Positions 44,640 through 53,654 of a stretch of DNA of 59,566 nt are shown here, one piece after another (position 1 is the first letter of the stretch; every line of letters starts with the position of its first letter). The notes beneath the pieces are model-generated. The model made no database searches and had not been told where the DNA came from. It worked only from the letters and a program-made list of their open reading frames with translations. The position numbers and the translations under genes are program-made. Source of the stretch: Rhodopirellula europaea 6C (GTDB taxonomy: Bacteria > Planctomycetota > Planctomycetia > Pirellulales > Pirellulaceae); NCBI RefSeq assembly GCF_000338295.1, contig NZ_ANMO01000024.1:1-59566 (forward strand). The letters run 5' to 3'.

Positions 44640-45404
44640 TCACTGCGGGTTTGGGTTGCGAGTCGGCGTCGTGGTTCCAACGGACTGGTTGAGGATCATG
44701 ATCTTCTGCCAAATTTTTCGCGACAAACCGGTGGAGAGTTGTTCCACTTCGCTGACGGCAGCGACGGAGGCGGAGTCGTCGAAATTCTTCACGTACAAAG
44801 CAGCAATTTTGCCGGTCAAGGACAGCATCTCGCTGCAATAGTCGAGGTATCGATTCAGCTCCAGCGGCGTCATTGTCTGTCGCGGCGAGTTGTCAGTGCC
44901 GCGAAAGTTGGACAGCACCCGCTCGGGATCTTTGGTGAGCTGATGCATATCGATGATGTGACAGATCGAACGTAATTCGTGAATCGCTGTGAGAGCACGG
45001 CGACGTTTCAGGCGTGTTTCCAACGAGATCAAAAAGTAGATGCCCGCACTGAGTAACAGCATCACCTGGCTGGACGAATCCGCCATCGCAATCAGATTGG
45101 GCAGCTTCATGTCATCGCTGGACAAATCCGTCGTTGCGGGTTGTGCGATGGAGAAGATCAGGACGACCAATGATCCGATCAATCCGGCCAGCAGCAGGTA
45201 GCTGGCGAATCGTATGCGCCGAATCGGGCGGCCGATTTCTTGTGATCGCTGAGAGGCACTGCGTCCAACTTCCAGCAATTCTCCACACAAATGCTGGAGT
45301 CCTGAATCGGGGAACCGCTCGCTGATACGACGTTGCAATTTTGCAATCGTTTCCACGATGTGGGTGTCTTGCAGCGTTAAGCGAGAGAGCAATTGCTTTT
45401 CCAT
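44640..45404 (-). CDS. Membrane protein with two helices, unknown function
   Basis: A 254-residue protein starting at MEKQLLSRLTLQDTHIV; an earlier in-frame ATG (45545) runs into the preceding gene. Two hydrophobic helices (about 66-88 and 108-127) are flanked by soluble helical regions, with an N-terminal amphipathic stretch (ETIAKLQRRISERF) and a C-terminal stretch containing LNRYLDYCSEMLSLTGKIAALY. No known family comes to mind. Spacing of 7 nt to the upstream and 2 nt to the downstream gene indicates one transcript with the AroE-like and SMUG1-type genes. Confidence 0.75.
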   Translation of the reverse strand: MEKQLLSRLTLQDTHIVETIAKLQRRISERFPDSGLQHLCGELLEVGRSASQRSQEIGRPIRRIRFASYLLLAGLIGSLVVLIFSIAQPATTDLSSDDMKLPNLIAMADSSSQVMLLLSAGIYFLISLETRLKRRRALTAIHELRSICHIIDMHQLTKDPERVLSNFRGTDNSPRQTMTPLELNRYLDYCSEMLSLTGKIAALYVKNFDDSASVAAVSEVEQLSTGLSRKIWQKIMILNQSVGTTTPTRNPNPQ

Positions 45405-45411
45405 CGTAGCC

Positions 45412-46356
45412 TTAAACGGATAGATACTCTTCCATCGCTTCGCGAAGCACATCCACCTGCACTTCGGAACCAAGCCACTGAGGAACGACTTTTGCCAAGC
45501 AGGCAGCGTGGATGTCCCAGCGAGTGATGCAGTTGCTGCCCGCATCCATTTTGCAGCGTTCCCACACGCTGATGTCGTTGGCGTCCCAATTTTCGTTCAG
45601 ATCCACCAGCACTGTTCCTGGAGGTGTTGTCGAACGACGGAAGGCATCAATGATTTCGGATGCAGGACCGTCGACTGCCAACCAAACGTTTGCCAGCGAC
45701 GTCGTGGTGATCTCGTCTGGCGAAGTCACCGTCACGACGCGGTCCAACGTCGATTCAAGCTCTGGTTCAACGCCCGCCGGACAATCAGGAGTGCTCTGTT
45801 TTGCAGAGGCATCCTTGTCAGGTGGAATGGTTTGCTTTGATTCGGTCGCAGCGAGTTGATTTTCAGCGACCAGCCTTTGTTCGAGTTGTTTGCGAACGTC
45901 CGCATCTGCACTGATGATCAACACTTGTTGAACTGAAAATCCGCCTCGTTCGAGCTGATCTCGGACCAACTGAGTCCAGGTGTTTTCTCGAACCGCAATC
46001 GCTTTCCAGTTTGATCGGGGCTCATCGCCTGATTTGGATTCCGGTGCGTTTCGCAATGCTTCAACGGGGGATGATTGGTCCACGCCGGTGATGTGAAGCT
46101 GGTCGGCGGTGTTAGAGTCCTTCGAGATTTGGTCGCGACAGCTCACGTCGACCCAAACGCCTCGAAAGCTCATGGCATGCATGCCGCTCAGTGCGATAGG
46201 CAATTGCTCTGGATTGAGATCGAACGACAAAACGCGGCAATCCACGTTGGCTTGTTCCAGTGCGCTCTCAAGAGCAAATTGGGTGGGGTTGCCGGCAACC
46301 GGATGGCCAATCACCGCTAGCACGGGCTCGATCTTTTCGTCCATGGATGGCGGCAT
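45412..46356 (-). CDS. Shikimate dehydrogenase-like protein lacking the catalytic lysine
   Basis: A 314-residue protein whose N-terminal 75 residues follow the AroE substrate domain (VIGHPVAGNPTQFALESALE, then QLPIALSGMHAMSFRGVWVDV). The active-site motif NVTxPxK is replaced by VDVSCRDQIS, so the catalytic Lys is absent. The C-terminal half has Rossmann-like strands (QVLIISADADVRKQLEQRL, TTTSLANVWLAVDGP and GTVLVDLNENWDAND) with a low-complexity insertion. It is unlikely to be a shikimate dehydrogenase. The fold call rests on pattern similarity, so it is moderate. It is the first gene of a three-gene unit. Confidence 0.55.
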   Translation of the reverse strand: MPPSMDEKIEPVLAVIGHPVAGNPTQFALESALEQANVDCRVLSFDLNPEQLPIALSGMHAMSFRGVWVDVSCRDQISKDSNTADQLHITGVDQSSPVEALRNAPESKSGDEPRSNWKAIAVRENTWTQLVRDQLERGGFSVQQVLIISADADVRKQLEQRLVAENQLAATESKQTIPPDKDASAKQSTPDCPAGVEPELESTLDRVVTVTSPDEITTTSLANVWLAVDGPASEIIDAFRRSTTPPGTVLVDLNENWDANDISVWERCKMDAGSNCITRWDIHAACLAKVVPQWLGSEVQVDVLREAMEEYLSV

Positions 46357-46556
46357 GCCGTGAGTGGTGGGGCGTTCGATCTTGTCAGAGGCATTCCATT
46401 TGGAAGTTGCGATCCGCGTCGCGCCTCTCTGTGTTCAGTCTACCGTTATCTATCTTGATGCACGACCTTGGTATGCTGGGCCAATCGGCCGCGGTCTTGT
46501 TTTGCTTGCTTTCCCTTTTGCGGCCGGGGTGATGCCACGACACGACGATCAACTTC

Positions 46557-47855
46557 ATGGAACCTTCTCGATCTGAATTCCGCTCGATGGACCGCGACAG
46601 CCTTCGCGCACATCAATGGGCCAAGTTGCAAAGCGTTTGGCAAGGGCTGAAAGAATCCAAGCATCCGCTCTATCAACAGGCAGTCACCGCGACACCGGAT
46701 TTGCTTGATTGGAATTCATTCGAATCTCTGCCGTTCCTCACCAAATCTGATTTGCTTGGAAATTCTCGCGAGGAGCCGTCCAGGCTTTTCACTCTTCCAC
46801 GGCAAGCCTATTCGCGAGCACATCAGACCAGCGGTTCACGCGGTTGGCCGATGCCAATCTTTGACACGCCTGATGATTGGCGTTGGTGGTTGAATTGTTG
46901 GCAGTACGTTTTGGATGCAGCTGATGTCACGCCCGCTGACACGGTCATGATGGCGTTTTCGTTCGGCCCGTTCATCGGGTTTTGGACTGCCAACGATGCT
47001 TTGGTCGAGCGAGGTTGCCTCGTCGTTCCAGGTGGTGGTCTGTCTTCATCGGCTCGTTTGCAGATGATGCTCGATCGCGAGTGCACGGTCGTGTGTTGCA
47101 CTCCGACCTACGCGTTGCATTTGGTATCGGTCGCAAATGAACATGGAATCGATTTGAAAGGCAGCCACGTTACACGATTGATTGTCGCGGGAGAGCCGGG
47201 CGGAAGCGTGCCCGAAATCCGTCGTGCAATCGAGGAACCCTGGGGGGCTCGTGTGATCGATCATGCCGGTGCCAGCGAGCTTGGAGCGTGGGGATTTCCG
47301 ACCTCTGACGATCGTGGCTTGCACATCATCGAGTCAGAGTTCATCGCTGAGTTTGTGGTGTTTGACGAAGACGGACGGGCCGTGCGTTTCGCGGGGCCCG
47401 GTGAAGAATCGGAATTGGTAATGACCAACTTGGGACGCTCAGGCGGACCGATTGTTCGCTATCGAACAGGTGACATCGTTCGGCCGGTCTGGGATCACGG
47501 ACTGCCGTGTCAGTTCGTCAAGCTAGACGGCGGTGTGATTGGGCGAGCAGACGACATGCTGGTCATTCGTGGTGTCAACGTTTTTCCCGCCAGCATTGAA
47601 GCGATTGTTCGTCAGACGTTGCCCGAAGCGGAATTTCGAATGATCGCGACCCGTCAGGATCATTTGGACCAACTTTCGATCGAAATTGAAGCACCGGACG
47701 AAACGGACACCAAATCCGGCAGGCTGGGAGATCTGCGAAACCTGCAAAATGCCTTTCGTGAGCGATTGGCTTTGCGAGTTGAAATCGCTTCGGTGCCGGA
47801 AGGATCGTTACCTCGTTCGGAGGGAAAATCCAAACGCTTTGTGGATCATCGCTGA
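46557..47855 (+). CDS. Phenylacetate-CoA ligase-like adenylate-forming enzyme
   Basis: A 432-residue cytoplasmic enzyme of the AMP-binding (PaaK-type) superfamily. The P-loop-like motif is SRAHQTSGSRGWPMP (about 83-97). GARVIDHAGASELGAWGFP is the acyl-adenylate region, YRTGDIVRPVW the ribose contact, and GGVIGRADDMLVIRGVNVFP the hinge and C-domain. The lid domain is short, as in PaaK. The acid substrate is unknown. A position beside polysaccharide genes hints at modification of an envelope molecule, but this is inference. It is divergent from the AroE-like gene. Confidence 0.85.
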   Translation: MEPSRSEFRSMDRDSLRAHQWAKLQSVWQGLKESKHPLYQQAVTATPDLLDWNSFESLPFLTKSDLLGNSREEPSRLFTLPRQAYSRAHQTSGSRGWPMPIFDTPDDWRWWLNCWQYVLDAADVTPADTVMMAFSFGPFIGFWTANDALVERGCLVVPGGGLSSSARLQMMLDRECTVVCCTPTYALHLVSVANEHGIDLKGSHVTRLIVAGEPGGSVPEIRRAIEEPWGARVIDHAGASELGAWGFPTSDDRGLHIIESEFIAEFVVFDEDGRAVRFAGPGEESELVMTNLGRSGGPIVRYRTGDIVRPVWDHGLPCQFVKLDGGVIGRADDMLVIRGVNVFPASIEAIVRQTLPEAEFRMIATRQDHLDQLSIEIEAPDETDTKSGRLGDLRNLQNAFRERLALRVEIASVPEGSLPRSEGKSKRFVDHR

Positions 47856-47906
47856 TCTGTTTTGGTCGTTTGTGCGGATCGCACGGATTGTCTCGGCTTT
47901 AATTCT

Positions 47907-47933
47907 GAAGTGCTGTCACATTGACAGCACTTC
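47907..47933. repeat. Perfect 12-bp inverted repeat before the tyrosine-kinase gene
   Basis: GAAGTGCTGTCA and TGACAGCACTTC flank a CAT loop. It lies 51 nt after the PaaK-like gene's stop and 133 nt before the Wzc-type ATG. No T-run follows. It could be an operator for the polysaccharide gene or a transcript-end hairpin. Confidence 0.5.
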
Positions 47934-48066
47934 GCAAAGGGAAAAGCGGGCAAAAACGCTTTTTCGCTTGACGATATCGAGAGCGCAAGTGAACATCGGT
48001 TTGTCACGGTAGGGGGATTCCACGAAACCCTGCGGTCCACAATCGATCGATCTCGAGAAATAATCT

Positions 48067-50466
48067 ATGGCTGAGTCTGCCAAACCGACCAACCGACTTC
48101 CATCACGCAGTCCATCAAGCTCAACGTCTGACGGCGAAGAAACGCTGGATGTTCTGCAGATATTGAGCCGCCAACGCTGGTTGATCGCGTTTCTGTCAAT
48201 CGCCGGGCTCGCCGCTGGTGTGGCTTACGCGTTGAACGCTCAGGTTTGGTACGAGTCCAACGCCAAGGTTTTGATCAACCAAGCGAGTGCAGGTTTGGGT
48301 GGCGATAGCACCGGCGCTGACATGGTTGATGAGGATATTCTCGCCAACCACATGGAATTGCTTCTTAGCCGGAAAATTGTTGGTGAGGCACTTGATCCCG
48401 AGCCCGTCAAGGATGAGGAAACGGACGAGCTAATCAAGCGGGAGAAGTTGATTGATTTGCCATCCGTCTTGCCTCATCTCGACGAAAAAACGGATGCGAT
48501 CGACTACGTCATCGACCAGCTTTCGATCGTTAAAGGTGGAGACGGCTCCGCGAAGACGGCTCGAACTCTCAACATCACCTTCACTCACACGGACCCGGAT
48601 GATGCGAAACGGATCTTGACCGCCGTGATGAGTCGATACCAGCAGTTTCTTATCGATCAAATTGATCAAGTGATGGGCCATGCCAACGACATGGTGACAG
48701 AGGCCAAGTCGAAAGTGGAAAAAAGCCTGGAGGATGCTGAGAACGAATATTTAGCAGCCCGCCAAAAGGCGCCGTTGTTCTTCCAAGGTGAGGGTAGCAG
48801 CAACATTTATCAGGATCGGTACCGCCGGTTGCAGGACGAATTACTTGATCTGGATATCCAGGAATCAACGGTCAAGACGCGTTTGACTCGGGTCGATGAA
48901 ACGCTCAAAGAGATGGATGAGTCGGTTGACCCAATCGATCAACTGGACAAACTTGCTTTGATTGATAGCGAGAGTTTGGAACGTCTTGGCGTCTTTGCAG
49001 GACTGCAGATGAACTCTGCCAACACGGCTGAATTCAAAGCGGCGATGCCAGCCAAAATGGAAGAAGCTCGGACGCAGATCACTCACCTGTTGAGGCTTAA
49101 CAGTGAAAAGCAACGGTTGACTTCGGTCTTTGGACCTGGGCATCCGAAGGTGCAGGAACTTGAGAGCGAAATCACGCTGGTCAAAGAGTTTTTGCAGGAC
49201 CAAAAGGATCTCACCAGCCCGGCAGAAATGTTCGGTGACAGTGCGCTCACGCCCGAGGGATTGTTGAAAGCTTATGTGGGCTTTTTGAATCATGATTTGG
49301 CGGCTCTTTCTGAGCGTCGCAAGGAACTGACCTATCTTGCGGACGACGCCGGAACGAAAGCGAAAGAACTGATCGAGTACGAGCTTCGCGACATGATGCT
49401 GCGAAAAGCGATTGAACGTCAGGAAGCTCTCTTCGATGGTGTTGTTCAGCAACTTCAGAATCTGGACACCACAAGTGAATTGACTGGTTATCTGTACGAA
49501 ATCCTTACTATTCCGCGGACGGGCGAAAAGTCATGGCCGAAACTGCCGCTTTGCGGACTTGGCGGTTTGATGCTGGGTTTGTTTTCTGGACTGTTCCTGG
49601 CTGTTGCCAATGACGTTCGTGATGGACGATTCCGGTCGGCCGCTGAGCTGGACGAAGCAATCGGATTGCCAAGCCTGGGGCGTGTTGGCAAGCTGAACTC
49701 GATCAACCAGGGCATCAAGGGATTGATCGCAACGGAGCTTTCGCCTGACGCTGAAGCTTTCCGTTTGGGACGCACAGTCTTGCTACCTGATGTCCGAAAC
49801 GGGAATGTTCGTGCGATCGGGTTCACCAGTCCTATGCAGGGCGATGGCAAATCGACCGTGGTATCCAACTTTGCCGTGTCGTTCTCTCAAGTCGGATTGA
49901 AGGTATTAGTCATCGACGCCGACCTTCGCCGTCCGAGTGCTCATCGATACTTCAGCATTGGGAAAGAAGACGGTCTCTGTGATGTTCTTGAAGGTCGCTT
50001 GGAAATTCCGGAAGCGATCAAAGTGACCGAGGCTGACAACGTTTCAGTGATGACAGCAGGATCATCGAGCCAAACACCTGCCGAACTATTGCAGTCGCAA
50101 CGACTCGATGAGGTTTTGGCGGTTGTGAAAGAAGATTTCGACTTGGTCTTGGTTGACCTGCCACCTGTGCTGGCAGTTTCCGACCCCGTGGTGGTGATGC
50201 CGCGACTGGATGGTGGTATTTTGGTTGTCAAAGTTGCCAATGTCCGTCGAGATGAAGTGGTCAACACGCTTCGCCGGATTGATAGTTCCGGCGGTGAGAT
50301 GCTGGGCTGCATGCTCAACGCTTTCGGAGCCGGCAAGAAGTTTGACTCCGATGGCGGCTACTATGGGTACTACAAGAGCGACTACACACGACCGTCATCG
50401 TCAACGACTCGCCAAGCCGCTCCAAAGGCTGCGACCATTTCCAGCAATGGACGTGTAGCAGAGTAG
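48067..50466 (+). CDS. Polysaccharide-chain regulator/tyrosine autokinase (Wzc-type BY-kinase)
   Basis: A 799-residue inner-membrane protein. A Wzz-type N-terminus has a helix at about 37-56, and a long helical external region follows (about 60-480, mostly coiled coil). A second helix (about 490-512) precedes the cytoplasmic BY-kinase. That domain has Walker A GFTSPMQGDGKSTVV (Lys near 595), Walker A' VLVIDADLRRPSAH and Walker B LVLVDLPPVL. The C-terminal tail carries a tyrosine cluster (GGYYGYYKSDY) as expected for autophosphorylation. It controls chain length and export of polysaccharide with a Wza-type partner, which lies convergently beyond a shared terminator. Confidence 0.94.
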   Translation: MAESAKPTNRLPSRSPSSSTSDGEETLDVLQILSRQRWLIAFLSIAGLAAGVAYALNAQVWYESNAKVLINQASAGLGGDSTGADMVDEDILANHMELLLSRKIVGEALDPEPVKDEETDELIKREKLIDLPSVLPHLDEKTDAIDYVIDQLSIVKGGDGSAKTARTLNITFTHTDPDDAKRILTAVMSRYQQFLIDQIDQVMGHANDMVTEAKSKVEKSLEDAENEYLAARQKAPLFFQGEGSSNIYQDRYRRLQDELLDLDIQESTVKTRLTRVDETLKEMDESVDPIDQLDKLALIDSESLERLGVFAGLQMNSANTAEFKAAMPAKMEEARTQITHLLRLNSEKQRLTSVFGPGHPKVQELESEITLVKEFLQDQKDLTSPAEMFGDSALTPEGLLKAYVGFLNHDLAALSERRKELTYLADDAGTKAKELIEYELRDMMLRKAIERQEALFDGVVQQLQNLDTTSELTGYLYEILTIPRTGEKSWPKLPLCGLGGLMLGLFSGLFLAVANDVRDGRFRSAAELDEAIGLPSLGRVGKLNSINQGIKGLIATELSPDAEAFRLGRTVLLPDVRNGNVRAIGFTSPMQGDGKSTVVSNFAVSFSQVGLKVLVIDADLRRPSAHRYFSIGKEDGLCDVLEGRLEIPEAIKVTEADNVSVMTAGSSSQTPAELLQSQRLDEVLAVVKEDFDLVLVDLPPVLAVSDPVVVMPRLDGGILVVKVANVRRDEVVNTLRRIDSSGGEMLGCMLNAFGAGKKFDSDGGYYGYYKSDYTRPSSSTTRQAAPKAATISSNGRVAE

Positions 50467-50589
50467 AACCGTCGATCCAGTTGCTTCGTGAGAGAGTCTG
50501 AGCTTGCAGCAGTTCTCTGCGGATTTGATGAGCAGCTTGGCAAGAGTCTTTCGGCATTTCAAATGATTGGCAAGCGTGGTTGCTCCCAC

Positions 50590-50640
50590 GTACAACCGGG
50601 GCTAACGTCCAAACGGCTCACATGGTTATGCCCGATCATT
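50590..50640. repeat. Possible dispersed intergenic repeat
   Basis: The minus-strand text here reads GAGCCGTTTGGACGTTAGCC followed by CCGGTTGTACG. It resembles short GC-rich intergenic repeats I associate with Rhodopirellula-type genomes. Only one copy is in this window, so the call rests on memory. Confidence 0.3.
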
Positions 50641-50663
50641 CCTACCGGCCTGCTTCGCAACGC

Positions 50664-50704
50664 AAAAAAAGGCCGCGAACAAAAATTTTGTTCGCGGCCT
50701 TTTG
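50664..50704. terminator. Bidirectional rho-independent terminator
   Basis: A 16-bp perfect stem (AAAGGCCGCGAACAAAA with its complement) has A-runs to its left and T-runs to its right. It lies between the convergent Wzc-type and Wza-type genes and would end transcription from both sides. Confidence 0.85.
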
Positions 50705-50725
50705 GCTTTTTCGATCAGGCAATCA

Positions 50726-52051
50726 CTATTCTCGAGTGAATGCGACCAAGATTGAATCGCCGCTGAAGTAGTTCAGGAACCCGTTGAAGAACGCTCCACC
50801 TGGTTTCTGTTGTAGCATCACAACGTCATCAGGAAGAATTCGAATCCGTTCTTTCGGATCTTTCATGGCACGGTCAAGATCGCAACGAATTGTCATTTGC
50901 CGACCGTCAGACAGCGTTCGTAGAATCAAGACGCGGCTTGGTTCGCGAAGGTAACCCGGCGTTCCGCCGGCCAAAACGCTTCCGTCTCGTCCAAGTGGAC
51001 CGCCGGCTGAACCGCTTGCAAGAGCGATCGCTTCGATCACGTCGACATCTTGATCACGCGGCAACGGTACGCGTCCACCAGGTAGCAAGCCGCCCGAGAT
51101 GAAGTATTCGTTTCGACGTGGGATGTAGACAACATCGCCCTCTTCCAGGATCACGTCTTCCTGCGTGAACGGTAGGTTGTCGCAAGGGCATCCCGCGAGC
51201 GGAATGCGGATGACACCCGCATTGCACTGGCCGCCTTCACCGCCAGAGACGATGCTCTGAAGTTGACCGCCACTGATGAAGCTGTTGTTCAGACCGGCAC
51301 TGGCACGGATTACGTACAGTTCACGAGCCGCATCGGTGCCCGGCAAACCACCGGTCGACGCCAAAGCATGCAGCACGTCATTTTCGTAGATGGGCAAGTC
51401 GATGACTTCACCCGATCCGCGATGGATTTCGTCGACGGCTTGCGGCGACACCAGCGCGACTTGAGTGTTTGGAGTGTCTTCACGAAGGACAACGACTCGC
51501 TTGACACGTGGGATCAAGAGATCAACCGTCACACGTTCCTTGCCTTCTTGAACGACTTCTTCTTCGATCAAACGCGAGGTAATGCGTTCAATCGTTTCAG
51601 CCATCGTCAGACCATTGACGTCCAGTCGACCGATGATGGGAAGCGTGATACTGCCATCAGCGTCGACTTGAATCGGAAGGCCCGTTGTTGGTGCAACGAC
51701 ACTACCACGTGGTGGGTAGTACCGTTGATTGACGGCCTGGGTTCGTTGCTGAACCGGAGTCTCGTCTTCATTCGGCGGAAATACCCCGAAGACATAGACA
51801 CTGAGAGTGTCACCAGCGGCGATACGGTGGGCAGCTGGCTTGGGTTGCCCAAGTGTCGCATAGGGCAGCGGCCCCAATGCTTCTCGTGAGCAAGCAAACA
51901 GCTCTGGGTCGAGTCGGTGCGCCGGAACTGCGTGAGCAGCGGACGAAACCAAGTGTTGATGGCAACCGGTGGTGCCGATCGCAGCCAGAGCAAGCAATCC
52001 GCATGCGGTCTGTGCCACGCTTTTCAGAATGGATTCTTTTGAGCGAGTCAT
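50726..52051 (-). CDS. Polysaccharide export outer-membrane lipoprotein (Wza-like)
   Basis: A 441-residue exported protein starting MTRSKESILKSV; an earlier ATG (52150) would overlap the upstream lipoprotein gene. A signal peptide ends in the lipobox LAAIGTTGC. The Poly_export domain is HRIAAGDTLSVYVFGVFPPN with VDADGSITLPIIGRLDVNGL. It is followed by SLBB-type modules (KRVVVLREDTPN, HALASTGGLPG, VILEEGDVVYIPRR and IEAIALASGSAGGP). The protein should form the outer-membrane channel for the Wzc-controlled polysaccharide. It is 64 nt downstream of the Cys-rich lipoprotein gene. Confidence 0.93.
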   Translation of the reverse strand: MTRSKESILKSVAQTACGLLALAAIGTTGCHQHLVSSAAHAVPAHRLDPELFACSREALGPLPYATLGQPKPAAHRIAAGDTLSVYVFGVFPPNEDETPVQQRTQAVNQRYYPPRGSVVAPTTGLPIQVDADGSITLPIIGRLDVNGLTMAETIERITSRLIEEEVVQEGKERVTVDLLIPRVKRVVVLREDTPNTQVALVSPQAVDEIHRGSGEVIDLPIYENDVLHALASTGGLPGTDAARELYVIRASAGLNNSFISGGQLQSIVSGGEGGQCNAGVIRIPLAGCPCDNLPFTQEDVILEEGDVVYIPRRNEYFISGGLLPGGRVPLPRDQDVDVIEAIALASGSAGGPLGRDGSVLAGGTPGYLREPSRVLILRTLSDGRQMTIRCDLDRAMKDPKERIRILPDDVVMLQQKPGGAFFNGFLNYFSGDSILVAFTRE

Positions 52052-52115
52052 TGCTGAGTCCCTTCGCAATGCAAGGAATGTATGTGTTGTTAAAGTTGCA
52101 AAAACGGGAACTCGA

Positions 52116-53003
52116 CTATTCGGCGAGTTTGACAACCGATTCGGTTTCAATCATTTCAAAGAAGCCGGTTGGCAATGCGATTGCGTTGCCGCTGGCATCT
52201 TTCAACTCAGCCGTTGCCTTCAAGCCTTTGTCAATTGGCTCTACCATGCGAACGATGGTTGTTCGAGCTGAGGCGGGCGTTGCCTCAATTGATCGAACAT
52301 TCTTTTTCGCCACGAGTTCCGACTCGTGCTTGGGAACAGCACGGCGGGCTGCTGTATCTGCTGACACTGCCTTGGAAGACGGTTGGTTGACTTCAGTCTC
52401 GTTGCTTGGCAGAACGCCAGCGTCCAAGTTGATGATCGCGTTCTTCTTGGCGGCGGCCGCTTGCAAGTCGCTGAACGACTTTTCGATGTCGGTCGTTTCG
52501 ACGGTTGGCATCGGAACCGGAGCCATTTCGATCATTTCATCCGAAACAGGCATGCCCATCGTTGGCATTCCACAAGGCACGCAGGTCCCGTCCGCACAGG
52601 GCTCTTCGCATCGCGGGAACGGGCATTCGCAAGTTTCAAAAATGCGAATGGTGTGTGTGTCGGGGAACTGCTCGGCACGTGCTGCACCGTCTTGCCAACC
52701 GCTGTAGTAGGCGTGTCGTTTGTTGTCACAATCCTTCAGGATCTGACCCGGTTTCCAATACCGCGATGGAGCGACGGCTGGCGGGCATGTGCTCCCGCCG
52801 GTCGAGACTTCGTAGAAGCCATCGATCCAACCGCATTTGTAGTCATGCGGGTAGCAGGACGACTCAGGGTTTCCGCACTTGACGTACTGGACCATCGCTC
52901 GAGCTGATTGAGTGTGCTCGTAGCAACAATCATTCAGCGATGCACAACCGCCGAACGGGACCATCAGCAGCATGGTCGCTAAAAGTTTTCGTTTCATTTT
53001 CAT
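52116..53003 (-). CDS. Cysteine-rich lipoprotein of the exopolysaccharide locus
   Basis: A 295-residue protein with a signal peptide ending in the lipobox LLMVPFGGC. The N-terminal half has many cysteines (CASLNDCCYEHT, NPESSCYPHDYKCGW, CECPFPRCEEPCADG and TCVPCG), likely paired as disulfides outside the cytoplasm. It contains a WIDGFYEVSTGGSTCPP region and YYSGWQDGAARAE. The C-terminal half is Ala/Ser/Thr-rich and probably flexible. No known family. It directly precedes the Wza-like gene, so a role in polysaccharide export or surface attachment is likely but inferred. Confidence 0.8.
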   Translation of the reverse strand: MKMKRKLLATMLLMVPFGGCASLNDCCYEHTQSARAMVQYVKCGNPESSCYPHDYKCGWIDGFYEVSTGGSTCPPAVAPSRYWKPGQILKDCDNKRHAYYSGWQDGAARAEQFPDTHTIRIFETCECPFPRCEEPCADGTCVPCGMPTMGMPVSDEMIEMAPVPMPTVETTDIEKSFSDLQAAAAKKNAIINLDAGVLPSNETEVNQPSSKAVSADTAARRAVPKHESELVAKKNVRSIEATPASARTTIVRMVEPIDKGLKATAELKDASGNAIALPTGFFEMIETESVVKLAE

Positions 53004-53654
53004 ACTCGCACCGTGGCTCGTTCGAGGCCCGTGATTGGGATCGCCTACCGGTGTTTTCGGAAAGTCAAGCGAATTGCCGGTGGGGAACTCGGGAAAACAC
53101 GGCCAATTGGCACTCCCCCCATCCTGCGAGCTTCAAAACCGGCGCGACTGCAACAGCCGTCAAAGTTTGCCCAGGCGGTTCGCTAGGGTTTGGGCGACTG
53201 CTCGCAACCCGCCACGCAACAACGTTTTGCACGTCTTTGCCTACCATTCATAACCCGCAGCGTCAGCAAGGAAGCGTATACCTCGCAGCCGTCTCTTTCA
53301 TCCAAACGCTGGCAAGCAAGGCAGACCCGCCGTTGGGCTCTCCATGCACTTCTCACCGCAGCAAACGAACGCGACCCAGACTAAACTGATGTCACGCTGA
53401 ACTGGTTGCCTTCCGCCCGGCAGCCAAATTCGCCAGGACCGACCGTTGTTCGCAACCTACCGCCGAAACACGATCTAATTTCAGCAGCAGGACGCTCCAG
53501 GCCCGTATCTGCGTCCTAACCCGCAGCGTTAGCAAGGCTCCCAAAGTCAACGTGCTAGACCGCAAGGGGTGACCGGTGAAATCCTAAGTTTTTTGGGCGG
53601 CAACGATCCATCTGCGGCTCTTTTCTTCGTTTCTCTTTCAACCTTCACCTGCAC
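53004..53654. repeat. 651-nt intergenic region with two copies of a 21-bp repeat
   Basis: No gene is evident. TAACCCGCAGCGTCAGCAAG at 53251-53270 recurs at 53517-53536 with one change (T for C in the middle), both on the plus strand and each followed by G. It resembles dispersed short repeats. The region also carries the promoters of the divergent lipoprotein and O-antigen-ligase-like genes, but no clear -10/-35 pair was seen. Confidence 0.55.

Noticed and set aside
52940-53389. Plus-strand 149-codon frame in the intergenic region
   Set aside because: It has no ribosome-binding site or family motif, its composition looks random and it contains a dispersed repeat.
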